DNA of 64,000 nucleotides. Origin: Bacteroides timonensis (GTDB lineage Bacteria > Bacteroidota > Bacteroidia > Bacteroidales > Bacteroidaceae). Positions 45,438 to 53,879 of the stretch are shown in pieces. Location: assembly GCF_000513195.1 (NCBI RefSeq), contig NZ_CBVI010000001.1:310001-374000 (forward strand), written 5' to 3'. How positions within the stretch are numbered: position 1 is the first letter of the stretch; each line of letters begins with the position of its first letter. The notes beneath the pieces are model-generated. The model had not been told where the DNA came from, did not search any database, and worked only from the letters and a program-made list of their open reading frames with translations. The position numbers and the translations under genes are program-made.

Positions 45438-48400
45438 TCAGAAAATACTATCCAACAAGTCCGCATAGATAGGATTTTGCCGTAGCAAATGGGGTACACC
45501 TGTCATAAACAATTGCTTACGGGCACGAGTGAGAGCCACGTTCAGTTTCCGGTCAATCCACACCCCACCCTCTTCCGTAAGATTGGCAAGGAATTTCAAC
45601 TGATAAGTACGGTTCACACAGAAGGAATAAATAATCACATCGCGCTCACTCCCCTGGAAGCGTTCTACGGTATCTACCAGGATATCGTTTAAACACGGAA
45701 TGCCCAAAGCAGCTATTTCACTTTTAATAAGAGCTATCTGACTACGATAGGGAGTGATAATCCCCAAAGTCAGGGCAGAACAAAAACCGGAACTACCGTC
45801 ATATTGCCGATAGATAGCAGCTGCCAGTCTGGCTACGAGCTGCGCTTCGAAATGATTAATCTTTGCCGATTGCGAAGCGCCCTCCGGCACTGAAGCAAGA
45901 AAAACCACACGACGCACCAATATATCTGCAAATTCATCATTTTCCAATCCCGGAGCAAGTGTCAGTTCTCCTTGCTGGTGTTGCAAACCGACAGGTTCCA
46001 ATAGTCCGCCATAAAAGGCATGATTAGGAAAACGAGCCACTTCCACATTCATACGTCCCTGGCGACAAAGCATGTCGTAGGAGCGGTTAGTAATGAGTGA
46101 TAAGTGATGAGTGGTGTCGGCAGAACTCCGGTAGAGGCGTTCAAAAAGGGAATCTTTCAAATTATGCAAACCGATGCTGTGCAGGCAGTCCTCGCAGACT
46201 TCAGATTGGGATTCGGATTGAAGCACGACGGCAGGCAATTGTTTATGATCACCAATGAGGATAAACTTACCAATAGCATTTCCACCCGCCACATTACGCG
46301 CACAAAGAAGCCCCAGCAGTTGTGGTTCCAGTATCTGAGTAGCCTCATCCACAATAGCCACATCGAAAGTTTTCAGACGGAACAATTCCGTTTTGGAGGA
46401 GAATGTGGAGACAGTGCCCACAAAAACACGGCAACGCTCTATGCGGGTATGTACCTCACGGCGTGAAGAACAGGATTCCAGCACATTCTCTATCAGATGG
46501 GAACGGAAAGGTATATCGCAGGAAAGTTCACTCCCTATACGGATGAAATCAATCTCAGGCGTAATGGCAGAGAGGGTTTTGCAGATTTCATCCACTGCAC
46601 GATTGGTGTACGAGAGCAATAATATCTGCTTCCCCTCACGATAGAAGGCTTCCACCATACCGCGTAGAGCACGGGAAGTCTTTCCGGTGCCCGGAGGACC
46701 TACCAAGAGAAAATAATCTTTAGCAGCCTGGGCTTTCAGGGTGATACGGGAGAAATCATCCGGAGCAACTGCAATGCGAGGATCGAAAGAAACGTCAAAC
46801 TCCGGCTGTCGCTGGGATAGCAACAGGTCCCGGCGATCCTTGTTGGCAGAAAGAAAGGCAGAAAGTCCCAGGTACATACTGCGGAAAGAAGTATCCATAT
46901 AATCATGCTCGATGGCATAACGACTGTCGGGAGGAAGCACGGAAGTATTTTGTTGCGAAGCACGAAGGCGGATACGGATATCCCGGTCAGTGATTCGCTC
47001 AATATTTCCTTTGAATACCATTTTATTGGTTACGTTGTCCGTATCATTATTACGTTGATAGAGAACGACGGAGTCTCCTTCACGGAAATTCGGCAATGTC
47101 TGCGCCGACTGCTGGTTGGCCCGTGCTAACACAAGGTATGCTTTATGCAGATCCGCCGCATGATTCTCCGTGATTGTCAGATCGTATAATATCTCTCCCG
47201 CCTCACACTTTTCTTCAAGCGTAGAAAGCCACAAGGCGGCAGCCCCTGTACGCCCCTCATAATCAATATCTCCCGATTTTGAAGTGTACAGTTCCTTCGT
47301 AATAAAATTATAGAGTGTATAGAAATAGCATTGTTCCAACGGTGTAAGCGCCCGAAGGCGCTGCGTCACGGCATCAATGGCAGGGTAAAGATAGCGTTTC
47401 CACAATGTATTGTTCAGATGGCGCTCATTCAGTGTATCCGGATGAATATCCTTCAACCGCTCCGCCGTATAGTGCGGACTATTACGCAATTGCATACCGT
47501 ATTCATTCGCCACAATCCGGTTGCGCACATCCATTACACGGCGCACCATCGCCCACGACGGACGAGCGGGATATAACAACGGATAGCGGGTATAGAGCAG
47601 ATAAGCTTTGACCTTGCGGTGATCCATCCCCATAGAGTATTCCAATACCGCCTGATACAACAACATCTGTACCTTGTTATTCTCCTTCGGCTCCACCTTG
47701 CCCCGGATGGAATACTCGTCAGCCTTGCCCGACTTCATTTCTATGAAGGAAGACATGTCTCGCTGCATATAGTCCAGGCGGCCTTGTAATCCCAGGGCTT
47801 CACAAATATAGGTAGGTTCCAGTACGGCATCCGTCTTATCCAGTTCATAACCGGGAGCACGGAAAGTCTCCGTCACCGTTTGCCGGATATGGTCGAAATG
47901 CCGTTTACAATCAGCGAAGAATTCCTTTTCCTTTTCTTTATCCAACAAATCGGCACATGCGGCCAAATCAATGGAATAGGTACGGAACGCTTTCTTCATA
48001 CAAGTCAGATAGTCCGGTTCCTCCTTGGCATAGATCCACTCATCCAAAAAAAGATTGGCGATGTTTCCAAGTAACAGCGGGCGTGTATTGTCAGGGGATT
48101 GCAGGCGTGCCAGCAAATAATTGGCAGGATGATGCCCGTAATCTTTAAAGCACTCTGCCAATGAGCTGATATCCAACAGATAGTCCGGTTCCAGTATAAT
48201 AAAGGAGGGCGTCAGTATACCAGCCTCATCTACAGCTACATCCAGCAGGTTGACCTGCGCATGACGCCACAGTTGTTTGCAGGTCTCGGCAAATTCCTCA
48301 TTCACCTGAGATACATTGTAGCGCACCCTCAGCGGTTCATCAGCAACGGTATCTACCGGCAATACATATAAAAATGTGTCGTCAGCATACTGGAAGCAGA

Positions 48401-48830
48401 CACGCATCCGGCGTATCCGTTCTTTTGCAGGCGGAGCAACAATATAAGTGGCATCCGCACGGGGAAGCAGATGATATAGTTCAGCAGGGATATCCTCACC
48501 CGTCAACCGTTTCACAAAGAAGGTCAATGTCTTGATGTCACGCAACAGATTCTCGCGTGAAGGTTCGGATTGCCGATTCAGTACGGCATTGGAAGTCAGT
48601 CGGAAGGTGTGCAGGCGGTTTTGTTCCACTACGGAAAGTCCCACTTTTGAGGCCACAAAACTGACGCGAGCAGAAAGATCCGTCATCTGAAGGCTACCGT
48701 CCGGCATCTGCGTGCGGCAAAGACGTTCCAGAAATTCACGAAGCTGACGGTAAGCCGTCACCGGCGGAATATCTTCATCCCGGCAGACAGTGAGCAAGAA
48801 ATGATAGTATTCCCGCGCTTCTTCTTTCAT
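45438..48830 (-). CDS. Dna2-like nuclease-helicase (PD-(D/E)XK plus superfamily 1 helicase)
   Basis: 1130 residues, cytoplasmic. The N-terminal half holds a Cas4/RecB-like nuclease (around 330-420: GRLDYMQRD, IEMKSGK, QMLLYQAVLEYSMG). The C-terminal half is an SF1 helicase of the UPF1/Dna2 branch: Walker A GPPGTGKTS (~690), Walker B VDEATQ (~815), motif III GDHKQLPAV, IITPYRSQ, DTVERFQGSERDVII and NVALTRARKQL. A DNA-repair or end-processing role is inferred from the family. Its ATG overlaps the tatC stop (TAATG), so it is translationally coupled to tatC. Codons for HHLSLITN (46088-46115) are an iterated 7-mer repeat arm lying in frame. Confidence 0.85.
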   Translation of the reverse strand: MKEEAREYYHFLLTVCRDEDIPPVTAYRQLREFLERLCRTQMPDGSLQMTDLSARVSFVASKVGLSVVEQNRLHTFRLTSNAVLNRQSEPSRENLLRDIKTLTFFVKRLTGEDIPAELYHLLPRADATYIVAPPAKERIRRMRVCFQYADDTFLYVLPVDTVADEPLRVRYNVSQVNEEFAETCKQLWRHAQVNLLDVAVDEAGILTPSFIILEPDYLLDISSLAECFKDYGHHPANYLLARLQSPDNTRPLLLGNIANLFLDEWIYAKEEPDYLTCMKKAFRTYSIDLAACADLLDKEKEKEFFADCKRHFDHIRQTVTETFRAPGYELDKTDAVLEPTYICEALGLQGRLDYMQRDMSSFIEMKSGKADEYSIRGKVEPKENNKVQMLLYQAVLEYSMGMDHRKVKAYLLYTRYPLLYPARPSWAMVRRVMDVRNRIVANEYGMQLRNSPHYTAERLKDIHPDTLNERHLNNTLWKRYLYPAIDAVTQRLRALTPLEQCYFYTLYNFITKELYTSKSGDIDYEGRTGAAALWLSTLEEKCEAGEILYDLTITENHAADLHKAYLVLARANQQSAQTLPNFREGDSVVLYQRNNDTDNVTNKMVFKGNIERITDRDIRIRLRASQQNTSVLPPDSRYAIEHDYMDTSFRSMYLGLSAFLSANKDRRDLLLSQRQPEFDVSFDPRIAVAPDDFSRITLKAQAAKDYFLLVGPPGTGKTSRALRGMVEAFYREGKQILLLSYTNRAVDEICKTLSAITPEIDFIRIGSELSCDIPFRSHLIENVLESCSSRREVHTRIERCRVFVGTVSTFSSKTELFRLKTFDVAIVDEATQILEPQLLGLLCARNVAGGNAIGKFILIGDHKQLPAVVLQSESQSEVCEDCLHSIGLHNLKDSLFERLYRSSADTTHHLSLITNRSYDMLCRQGRMNVEVARFPNHAFYGGLLEPVGLQHQQGELTLAPGLENDEFADILVRRVVFLASVPEGASQSAKINHFEAQLVARLAAAIYRQYDGSSGFCSALTLGIITPYRSQIALIKSEIAALGIPCLNDILVDTVERFQGSERDVIIYSFCVNRTYQLKFLANLTEEGGVWIDRKLNVALTRARKQLFMTGVPHLLRQNPIYADLLDSIF
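46088..46115. repeat. In-frame iterated 7-mer half-element inside the helicase gene
   Basis: Plus-strand 7-mers TAGTAAT, GAGTGAT, AAGTGAT, GAGTGGT lie between the motifs HSIGLHNLKDSLFERLYRSS and MLCRQGRMNV. They match the RASNNAY unit of the heptamer arms. No second arm or core is seen, so it is read as a single arm or a remnant. Confidence 0.5.
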
Positions 48831-49651
48831 TATTCCTCCTTCTCTTCATCAGTCTCGTCCGCATCGGTCTTTTTATCCTTAATCATCAGGATACTCAACT
48901 CATAGAGCAGATAAAGCGGAACGGAAACCACAGTCAGGGTGAAGGGGTCGCCAGTCGGCGTAATGATAGCTGAAGTAATCACGATAAGCACCAGTGCATG
49001 ACGGCGGTATTTGCGCAGGAAAGATTTATGTACCAGTCCCAAGAGCGAAAGCAGCCACGTCACTAACGGCAATTCGAAAGCCAGCCCCATGCAGAGCACC
49101 AGCATCATGAAGTTATCTATGTAGGAATTCAAAGAAATCTGGTTCTCAATATCCGCGCTCAGTTGATAGGTGGAAAGGAAACGCAGCGTCAGCGGATAGA
49201 CCATAAAATAACCCAGAAGCACACCGAGGAAGAACATCACCGTACCAATGCACAGTGCTTTCTTCACGCCACGCCGCTCATTAGCATAGAGCGCTGGACT
49301 GATAAACCGCCAGATTTCGAAAAAGATATAAGGCGTAGCCGTCACCACCGACATCCAGAATGCAGTGGACATGTGAATAAAGAACGGGGCAGCCAGATTA
49401 ATATTGATTAGTTTGACGTGGAACTCCTGTGTGAAGAAATCATCATGGAGATCGAAAACCTTTCCCACATAGCGCAACACATCGTAGAAGACAAAGTCAT
49501 TGTGGCAGGGAGCTAACACTACGTTATCAAACAGCCACGGCATCGCAATAAAATAACCGACAGCCAACACAAACCATACACCGAGTACCCGAAACAATAC
49601 ACGGCGCAGTTCGTCCAAATGATCCCAAAAGGTTAATTCCTTATCTGCCAT
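48830..49651 (-). CDS. tatC: TatC, twin-arginine translocase channel subunit
   Basis: 273 residues with six hydrophobic segments. N-terminal LTFWDHLDELRRVLFRVLGVW is the TatC hallmark, with the conserved acidic residue in FEIWRFISPALYANERRGV and the C-terminal ALVLIVITSAIITPTGDPFTL. It forms the receptor for twin-arginine signal peptides in the inner membrane, working with TatA encoded upstream. The tail is highly charged (KDKKTDADETDEEKEE). The gene is separated from tatA by the heptamer element B, which occupies the whole spacer, and overlaps the helicase start by one base. Confidence 0.95.
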   Translation of the reverse strand: MADKELTFWDHLDELRRVLFRVLGVWFVLAVGYFIAMPWLFDNVVLAPCHNDFVFYDVLRYVGKVFDLHDDFFTQEFHVKLININLAAPFFIHMSTAFWMSVVTATPYIFFEIWRFISPALYANERRGVKKALCIGTVMFFLGVLLGYFMVYPLTLRFLSTYQLSADIENQISLNSYIDNFMMLVLCMGLAFELPLVTWLLSLLGLVHKSFLRKYRRHALVLIVITSAIITPTGDPFTLTVVSVPLYLLYELSILMIKDKKTDADETDEEKEE

Positions 49652-49760
49652 AGTAGTAAGTAGCTAAGAGTTACGAGCTACAAGCTACGAGTACCGTGCG
49701 GCATAATCGCGCAGCCACTTGTAGCTTGTAACTTTGTAGCTCGTAGCTTATGTAACTCAT
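49652..49760. repeat. Heptamer palindrome with GCGCAGCC core in the tatA-tatC spacer (element B)
   Basis: Left arm of six 7-mers (TAGTAAG, TAGCTAA, GAGTTAC, GAGCTAC, AAGCTAC, GAGTACC; 49654-49695). Core to 49718 ending CGCGCAGCCAC. Inverted right arm TTGTAGC, TTGTAAC, TTGTAGC, TCGTAGC (49719-49747). It is almost the same element as the one at 31225-31310, 18 kb away. It occupies the entire intergenic spacer. Confidence 0.9.
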
Positions 49761-49976
49761 TTATTTTTTTGAAGCCGGCTCTTCTATATCATCCTTCGCC
49801 TTGTTTATTTCTTCTTTTGCTTCATTCACACCATCTTTGAAGCTCTTCACACCTTTACCGAGTCCTTTCATCAGTTCGGGGATTTTCTTGCCACCAAACA
49901 ACAACAGTATTAACAGGGCGATGATAACCCATTCGGAACCGCTGGGCAGAAAGCCTAATAAAAGTAAATTTGTCAT
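49761..49976 (-). CDS. tatA: TatA/E-type twin-arginine translocase subunit
   Basis: 71 residues: an N-terminal transmembrane helix (~residues 14-28, [14 protein letters not shown]), the [16 protein letters not shown] hinge and amphipathic helix, and a charged tail. It oligomerises to form the protein-conducting part of the Tat system with TatC. The start is 18 nt downstream of the likely transcript start set by a TATATTTG box at 50008-50001. Only one TatA-like gene is present here; no TatB is seen, as in other minimal TatAC systems. Confidence 0.93.
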   Translation of the reverse strand: MTNLLLLGFLPSGSEWVIIALLILLLFGGKKIPELMKGLGKGVKSFKDGVNEAKEEINKAKDDIEEPASKK

Positions 49977-50000
49977 ATCCGTAGTCTTTTAAATTTGTTG

Positions 50001-50008
50001 CAAATATA
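50001..50008 (-). promoter_or_regulatory. Bacteroides -7 box (TATATTTG) for tatA
   Basis: The complement of CAAATATA. It gives a short leader before the tatA ATG at 49976. Upstream of it CACAGATTA, CACAGATTTA, CACAGATTA repeats (50019-50046) form another short iterated arm of 9-10-mers. Confidence 0.6.
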
Positions 50009-50109
50009 ATAGTTTCACCACAGATTACACAGATTTACACAGATTAAAACGAAAACTTTCTGCGTCAAGCCGAATAATCGGGAAGCATATACAACTCACT
50101 AACAAACGG

Positions 50110-52647
50110 TTAATCCTGATAATAGATTCTTTTCACCCGCGTAGAAACACTTGTCAGCACTTCGTAAGGAATGGTTTCAAGAATATCGGAAAGTACCGTA
50201 ATAGGCAGATGATCACCGAAAATCTCCACAGTATCCCCTTCCTTGCAGTCAATGTCCGTAACGTCAATCATGCAAACGTCCATACAGATGTTACCTACAT
50301 AGGGCGCACGCCGGCCATTCACCAGGCAATAGGCGTGCCCGTTGCCAAGATGACGGTTCAATCCGTCGGCATATCCGATAGGCAATGCGGCAATTCGTGA
50401 ATTACGCGTCAGGTGTCCCTTGCGGCTATAGCCTACCGTGTCTTCCTGGGGTACATCACGTATTTGCAGGATGGTGGTTTTCAGTGTACTCACATTATTG
50501 ATAATGCTGTTATCAATGGGACTGATGCCATACAAACCGATACCCAAGCGTACCATGTCGAACTGTGCACCCGGGAAACGCTCGATACCGGCCGAATTGC
50601 AGATGTGCCGGAGTATCTTATGCGGAAATGCTTCCTGCAACTGCATGGATGCCGCCTCAAACGTTTCAATCTGTCCACGTGTAAACGCATCGAACTGTGC
50701 CGCATCACTACCCACAAAGTGCGAGAATACCGAACGGGCAATCACTGCATTCTGTCCTTTCAGCCGTTCAATCAATCGCGGCATATCTTCGGCGGCAAAG
50801 CCCAGGCGATGCATGCCCGTATCCAGTTTTATATGAATCGGGAAGTTAGTGATTCCTTCCTTCTCCGCCTCTTTAATCAGTGCATCCAGCAGGTGGAAGC
50901 TATACACTTCCGGCTCCAGCTTATAGTCGAACATGGTCTTGAACGCGGTCATCTCCGGGTTCATAATGATGATGCTTGCCGTGATACCCGCTTTGCGGAG
51001 TTCGGAACCTTCATCAGCCACAGCCACAGCCAGGAAATCAACATGATGTTCCTGCAAGGTCTTGGCAATCTCATACGAACCGGCCCCATAAGCTGATGCT
51101 TTCACCATGCACACCATCTTCGTATCCGGACGCAGCTGACTGCGATAATAGTTCAGATTGGCTATCATGGCTCCAAGATTCACCTCAAGAATGGTTTCGT
51201 GTACCTTTTTCTCCAATTCTTCCGTCAAGGCATCAAAGCCGAACTGACGGGCACCTTTTATCAATATAATTTCATTCTCCAACCGCAGTTCCCCACGGGA
51301 AATGGCACGCAACAGGGCCTCTGTATTAGGATAGAAAGCCTTCTCGATGTCAAAGCGCGCGGCACACGAAGAGATCTCACTGCCCACTCCGATGATACGC
51401 TCAATGCCGCGGCTACCGGCAAGCTGCGATACTTTCCGGTAAAGTGTCGGCGCATTCTGTCCGGTTTCCAGTATATCCGAGAGGATGAGAGTCCGCTTCA
51501 GTCCGTTACTCTGCGAACGACGGTAAAGGAAATCAAGCGCAATGTCCAGTGAAGCGAGATCACTGTTATAGCTATCATTTATCAACAGGCAACCGTTCTT
51601 ACCTTCCTTCACTTCCAGGCGCATAGCCACCGGTTCCAGCGCCGCCATACGTTCCGTAATCTTCTCGGCAGGAAGCATCAGATAAAGACAGGCAGCCAGG
51701 CAGTTCAGCGAGTTCTCAATGGAAGCATCGTCAATGAAAGGCAATATAAAGGTGTTGTCCATCTCCAGATAACGATAAGAGATCACGGTACAATCCTCCT
51801 TTTTCTCCACCTTACTTATAAACAGGGGACGCTCCATATCTTTCCGGCTCCACGCGATTTCGCGGGCACTGAGCATGAACTTCGCCACACAATTGCTGAT
51901 AAATTCATCATCGCCATTATAGATCACCACATCGCAGTTCTTGAAGAGCGACAGTTTTTCCATGGTCTTCTCTTGCAGAGAGAAGAAGTTCTCCTGATGA
52001 GCTCCGCCGATATTGGTCAGTATGCCGATGGTAGGTTTGATAATATTCTGCAAGGCACGCATCTCCCCCATCTCCGAAATTCCAGCTTCAAAAATAGCGA
52101 GTTCGGACTGCCCGTTCATCTGCCAGACGGACAGCGGCACGCCGATCTGTGAATTATAGCTGCGTGGCGAACGGACAATCACCCGCTCAGGGCTGAGCAA
52201 TTGATGCAGCCATTCCTTTACAATCGTCTTTCCGTTACTGCCCGTTATGCCGATAACCGGTATCTGAAACTGTTCACGGTGTTGTTCCGCCAACTTCTGC
52301 AAAGCTTTCAACGGATTGGCGACCACTAAAAAATTGACAGTTGACGATTGACAATTGACAATGGGCTGCGCACCATCACGCTGCATAGAATTGTCAATTG
52401 TCAATTGTCCATTGTCAATTGCCTGAAGGGTTTCTTTGCTGACCACAAAATTGCGAACACCGCGTGAATACAAGTCAGGTATATAGCGTGCGCCATCATT
52501 ACGCTTGGTAGTTAAGGCAAAAAACAAGGTTTCTTCGGGGAAACTCAAGGAACGGCTATCGGTAAGTAACCAATCTATGGTTGCCGGCGTGTCCCCCACA
52601 CGTCGTGCACCGATGCGTTCGGCTATTGTTTCAATCGTATACGGCAT
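50110..52647 (-). CDS. murF: Bifunctional MurF-Alr: UDP-MurNAc-tripeptide D-Ala-D-Ala ligase / alanine racemase
   Basis: 845 residues, a known Bacteroidetes fusion. Residues 1-~465 are MurF: LLTDSRSLSFPEETLFFAL, ATP loop GITGSNGKTIVKEW (~152), NDSYNSDLASLD. Residues ~475-845 are the PLP alanine racemase: VCMVKASAYGAGSYEIAKTL with the PLP Lys, HIKLDTGMHRLGF, and catalytic Tyr in VGYSRKGHL. It makes D-Ala and ligates D-Ala-D-Ala to the peptidoglycan precursor in the cytoplasm. A ~30-residue stretch (IDNGQLTIDN...IVNCQSSTVN) in the MurF part is encoded by an in-frame heptamer palindrome (52333-52421). The start overlaps the GSCFA gene by 25 bases. Confidence 0.95.
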   Translation of the reverse strand: MPYTIETIAERIGARRVGDTPATIDWLLTDSRSLSFPEETLFFALTTKRNDGARYIPDLYSRGVRNFVVSKETLQAIDNGQLTIDNSMQRDGAQPIVNCQSSTVNFLVVANPLKALQKLAEQHREQFQIPVIGITGSNGKTIVKEWLHQLLSPERVIVRSPRSYNSQIGVPLSVWQMNGQSELAIFEAGISEMGEMRALQNIIKPTIGILTNIGGAHQENFFSLQEKTMEKLSLFKNCDVVIYNGDDEFISNCVAKFMLSAREIAWSRKDMERPLFISKVEKKEDCTVISYRYLEMDNTFILPFIDDASIENSLNCLAACLYLMLPAEKITERMAALEPVAMRLEVKEGKNGCLLINDSYNSDLASLDIALDFLYRRSQSNGLKRTLILSDILETGQNAPTLYRKVSQLAGSRGIERIIGVGSEISSCAARFDIEKAFYPNTEALLRAISRGELRLENEIILIKGARQFGFDALTEELEKKVHETILEVNLGAMIANLNYYRSQLRPDTKMVCMVKASAYGAGSYEIAKTLQEHHVDFLAVAVADEGSELRKAGITASIIIMNPEMTAFKTMFDYKLEPEVYSFHLLDALIKEAEKEGITNFPIHIKLDTGMHRLGFAAEDMPRLIERLKGQNAVIARSVFSHFVGSDAAQFDAFTRGQIETFEAASMQLQEAFPHKILRHICNSAGIERFPGAQFDMVRLGIGLYGISPIDNSIINNVSTLKTTILQIRDVPQEDTVGYSRKGHLTRNSRIAALPIGYADGLNRHLGNGHAYCLVNGRRAPYVGNICMDVCMIDVTDIDCKEGDTVEIFGDHLPITVLSDILETIPYEVLTSVSTRVKRIYYQD
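52333..52421 (-). repeat. Heptamer palindrome inserted in frame within murF-alr (element C)
   Basis: On the coding strand: arm of ATTGACA, ATGGACA, ATTGACA, ATTGACA; core (52388-52363) starting CTATGCAG and ending GCGCAGCCC; inverted arm ATTGTCA, ATTGTCA, ATCGTCA, ACTGTCA. The element is open in the gene frame and encodes an extra loop ahead of VVANPLKALQKLAEQHREQF. The core matches the one in the nuoCD-nuoH spacer. Confidence 0.92.
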
Positions 52648-53612
52648 ATATCTTTCTCTTTTTTGAAATCTAAGTACGGGTATTTTTTGTTAAGTCGGTC
52701 GATTTTTAACACAATTTGTCCTAAAAAACGCTTATACTCGTCTGACTCAGGATGAAAAGGCTTATGGGATAGCGCTTTATTGATATTTTCACTTTCCTGC
52801 ATAATCTCTAACGCATCCTCAGAGAGACAGATCCGCACAAACTTCTCCCATACATAACGCACCGCCAGGGGGGATGGATGCACCATGTCGTCAGCGTAAA
52901 AACGATAGTCACGTAGCTCGTCGAGTAAGAGCTCATAAGCCGGAAAATAAAAGACATGTTCGGGAAATGAAGCCTGTAACTGATCGATAGCAAGCAAAAG
53001 TGTAGCTTTACTCAATTGGTTAGCGTGCATTCCGTCGCGTACATGACGGATGGGGCTGACCGTAAGAATCACTTTCAACTTTGGGTTACGGGCAATCAGA
53101 CCGGAGAAGAGAGAGGTATAATCCGATACAATCTCCTGCACGCTGAGCCGGCGACGGGTAAAAACAGACTCCGGCTGTTTATGGCAATTGGCAACCACAT
53201 GTCCCGTGGATTTCTGTTCGTACACCCACGCTGTACCAAAAGTCAGCATCAGGCAGTTCAAGTGATGGATACGTTCGTGCGCCGTTTGCAGACGGGTATT
53301 GATGCGCTGCAACACTTCTTCTGCCAAGGGAGAAGAAAAATCGCCATGATGCATCGGACTATGCCAGCACTCACGGAAGAAGAACAAGTCTTCGTCCGTA
53401 TAAATCCTGCCCGCCACCACCTCGCGCAAAGCTGCCGAAATCGACAACGGATTATAAAGAACCCCGAAAGGATTCATATCCGAACGAAACTTGGCATCTG
53501 CCAGCAACGCACCGATATGGGCGGCAAAGCAAGAACCCATCAGCAGAAACTCGTCCGACTGAGTGAAACGTGGCATGCCGGAAGGCAACTCAACGGAAGT
53601 AAAAAAGTTCAT
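52623..53612 (-). CDS. GSCFA family protein
   Basis: 329 residues. The GSCFA hallmark LLMGSCFAAHIGALLADAKF is at residues ~25-45 and fits the SGNH-like esterase/lipase fold: HSPMHHGDFSS, LTFGTAWVYEQKSTGHVVANCH, VSPIRHVRDGMHANQLSKATLL and DDMVHPSPLAVRYVWEKF near 235 (possible Asp/His pair). No signal peptide. Function is not established for the family. The 3' end overlaps the murF-alr start by 25 bases, indicating coupled expression with cell-wall synthesis. Promoter TAGTTTTG at 53672-53665. A heptamer remnant lies in the short leader. Confidence 0.85.
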   Translation of the reverse strand: MNFFTSVELPSGMPRFTQSDEFLLMGSCFAAHIGALLADAKFRSDMNPFGVLYNPLSISAALREVVAGRIYTDEDLFFFRECWHSPMHHGDFSSPLAEEVLQRINTRLQTAHERIHHLNCLMLTFGTAWVYEQKSTGHVVANCHKQPESVFTRRRLSVQEIVSDYTSLFSGLIARNPKLKVILTVSPIRHVRDGMHANQLSKATLLLAIDQLQASFPEHVFYFPAYELLLDELRDYRFYADDMVHPSPLAVRYVWEKFVRICLSEDALEIMQESENINKALSHKPFHPESDEYKRFLGQIVLKIDRLNKKYPYLDFKKEKDICRIRLKQ

Positions 53613-53640
53613 AAGTGAATAATTAAGAATTATGAAAGTG
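53613..53640. repeat. Heptamer half-element in the GSCFA leader
   Basis: Plus-strand units resembling GTGAATA, ATTAAGA, ATTATGA directly before the GSCFA start codon. Diverged; placed in the heptamer family by its period. Confidence 0.35.
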
Positions 53641-53664
53641 AAAAAACAGCTTTCGTTGCCGCTA

Positions 53665-53672
53665 CAAAACTA
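53665..53672 (-). promoter_or_regulatory. Bacteroides promoter (TAGTTTTG, -33 TTTTG) for GSCFA-murF
   Basis: The complement of CAAAACTA is TAGTTTTG; CTTTTG (complement of 53693-53698) lies 20 bp upstream. The predicted start near 53658 leaves a ~45-nt leader. Confidence 0.6.
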
Positions 53673-53739
53673 ATCAATCCACCCTAAAGATACAAAAGAA
53701 AAGAAGGATAACCGGCCAGACGATAGGAGTAAGCGGTAT

Positions 53740-53849
53740 TCCCACTACGACTGAGGTACCCTCCCATTACGACTGAAGTACCCTCTCACTACGACTGAAA
53801 TACCCTCCCACCGGGACTGAACGAGTGTCCCACTACGGTCAAGCCACGT
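53740..53849. repeat. Intergenic island: five 22-bp units
   Basis: Units starting TCCCACTACGACTGAGGTAC, with second and third copies differing by only a few bases, and two diverged copies, all at 22-bp spacing from 53740. The last two units form stems GGGAC/GTCCC and GTCCCAC/GTGGGAC. The motif ACTGAGGTACCCT is shared with the island at 5318-5405. Nothing else is seen in 53673-53879. Confidence 0.8.
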
Positions 53850-53879
53850 GGGACCCCAACCCTTCTGTCAGACAAGAAG

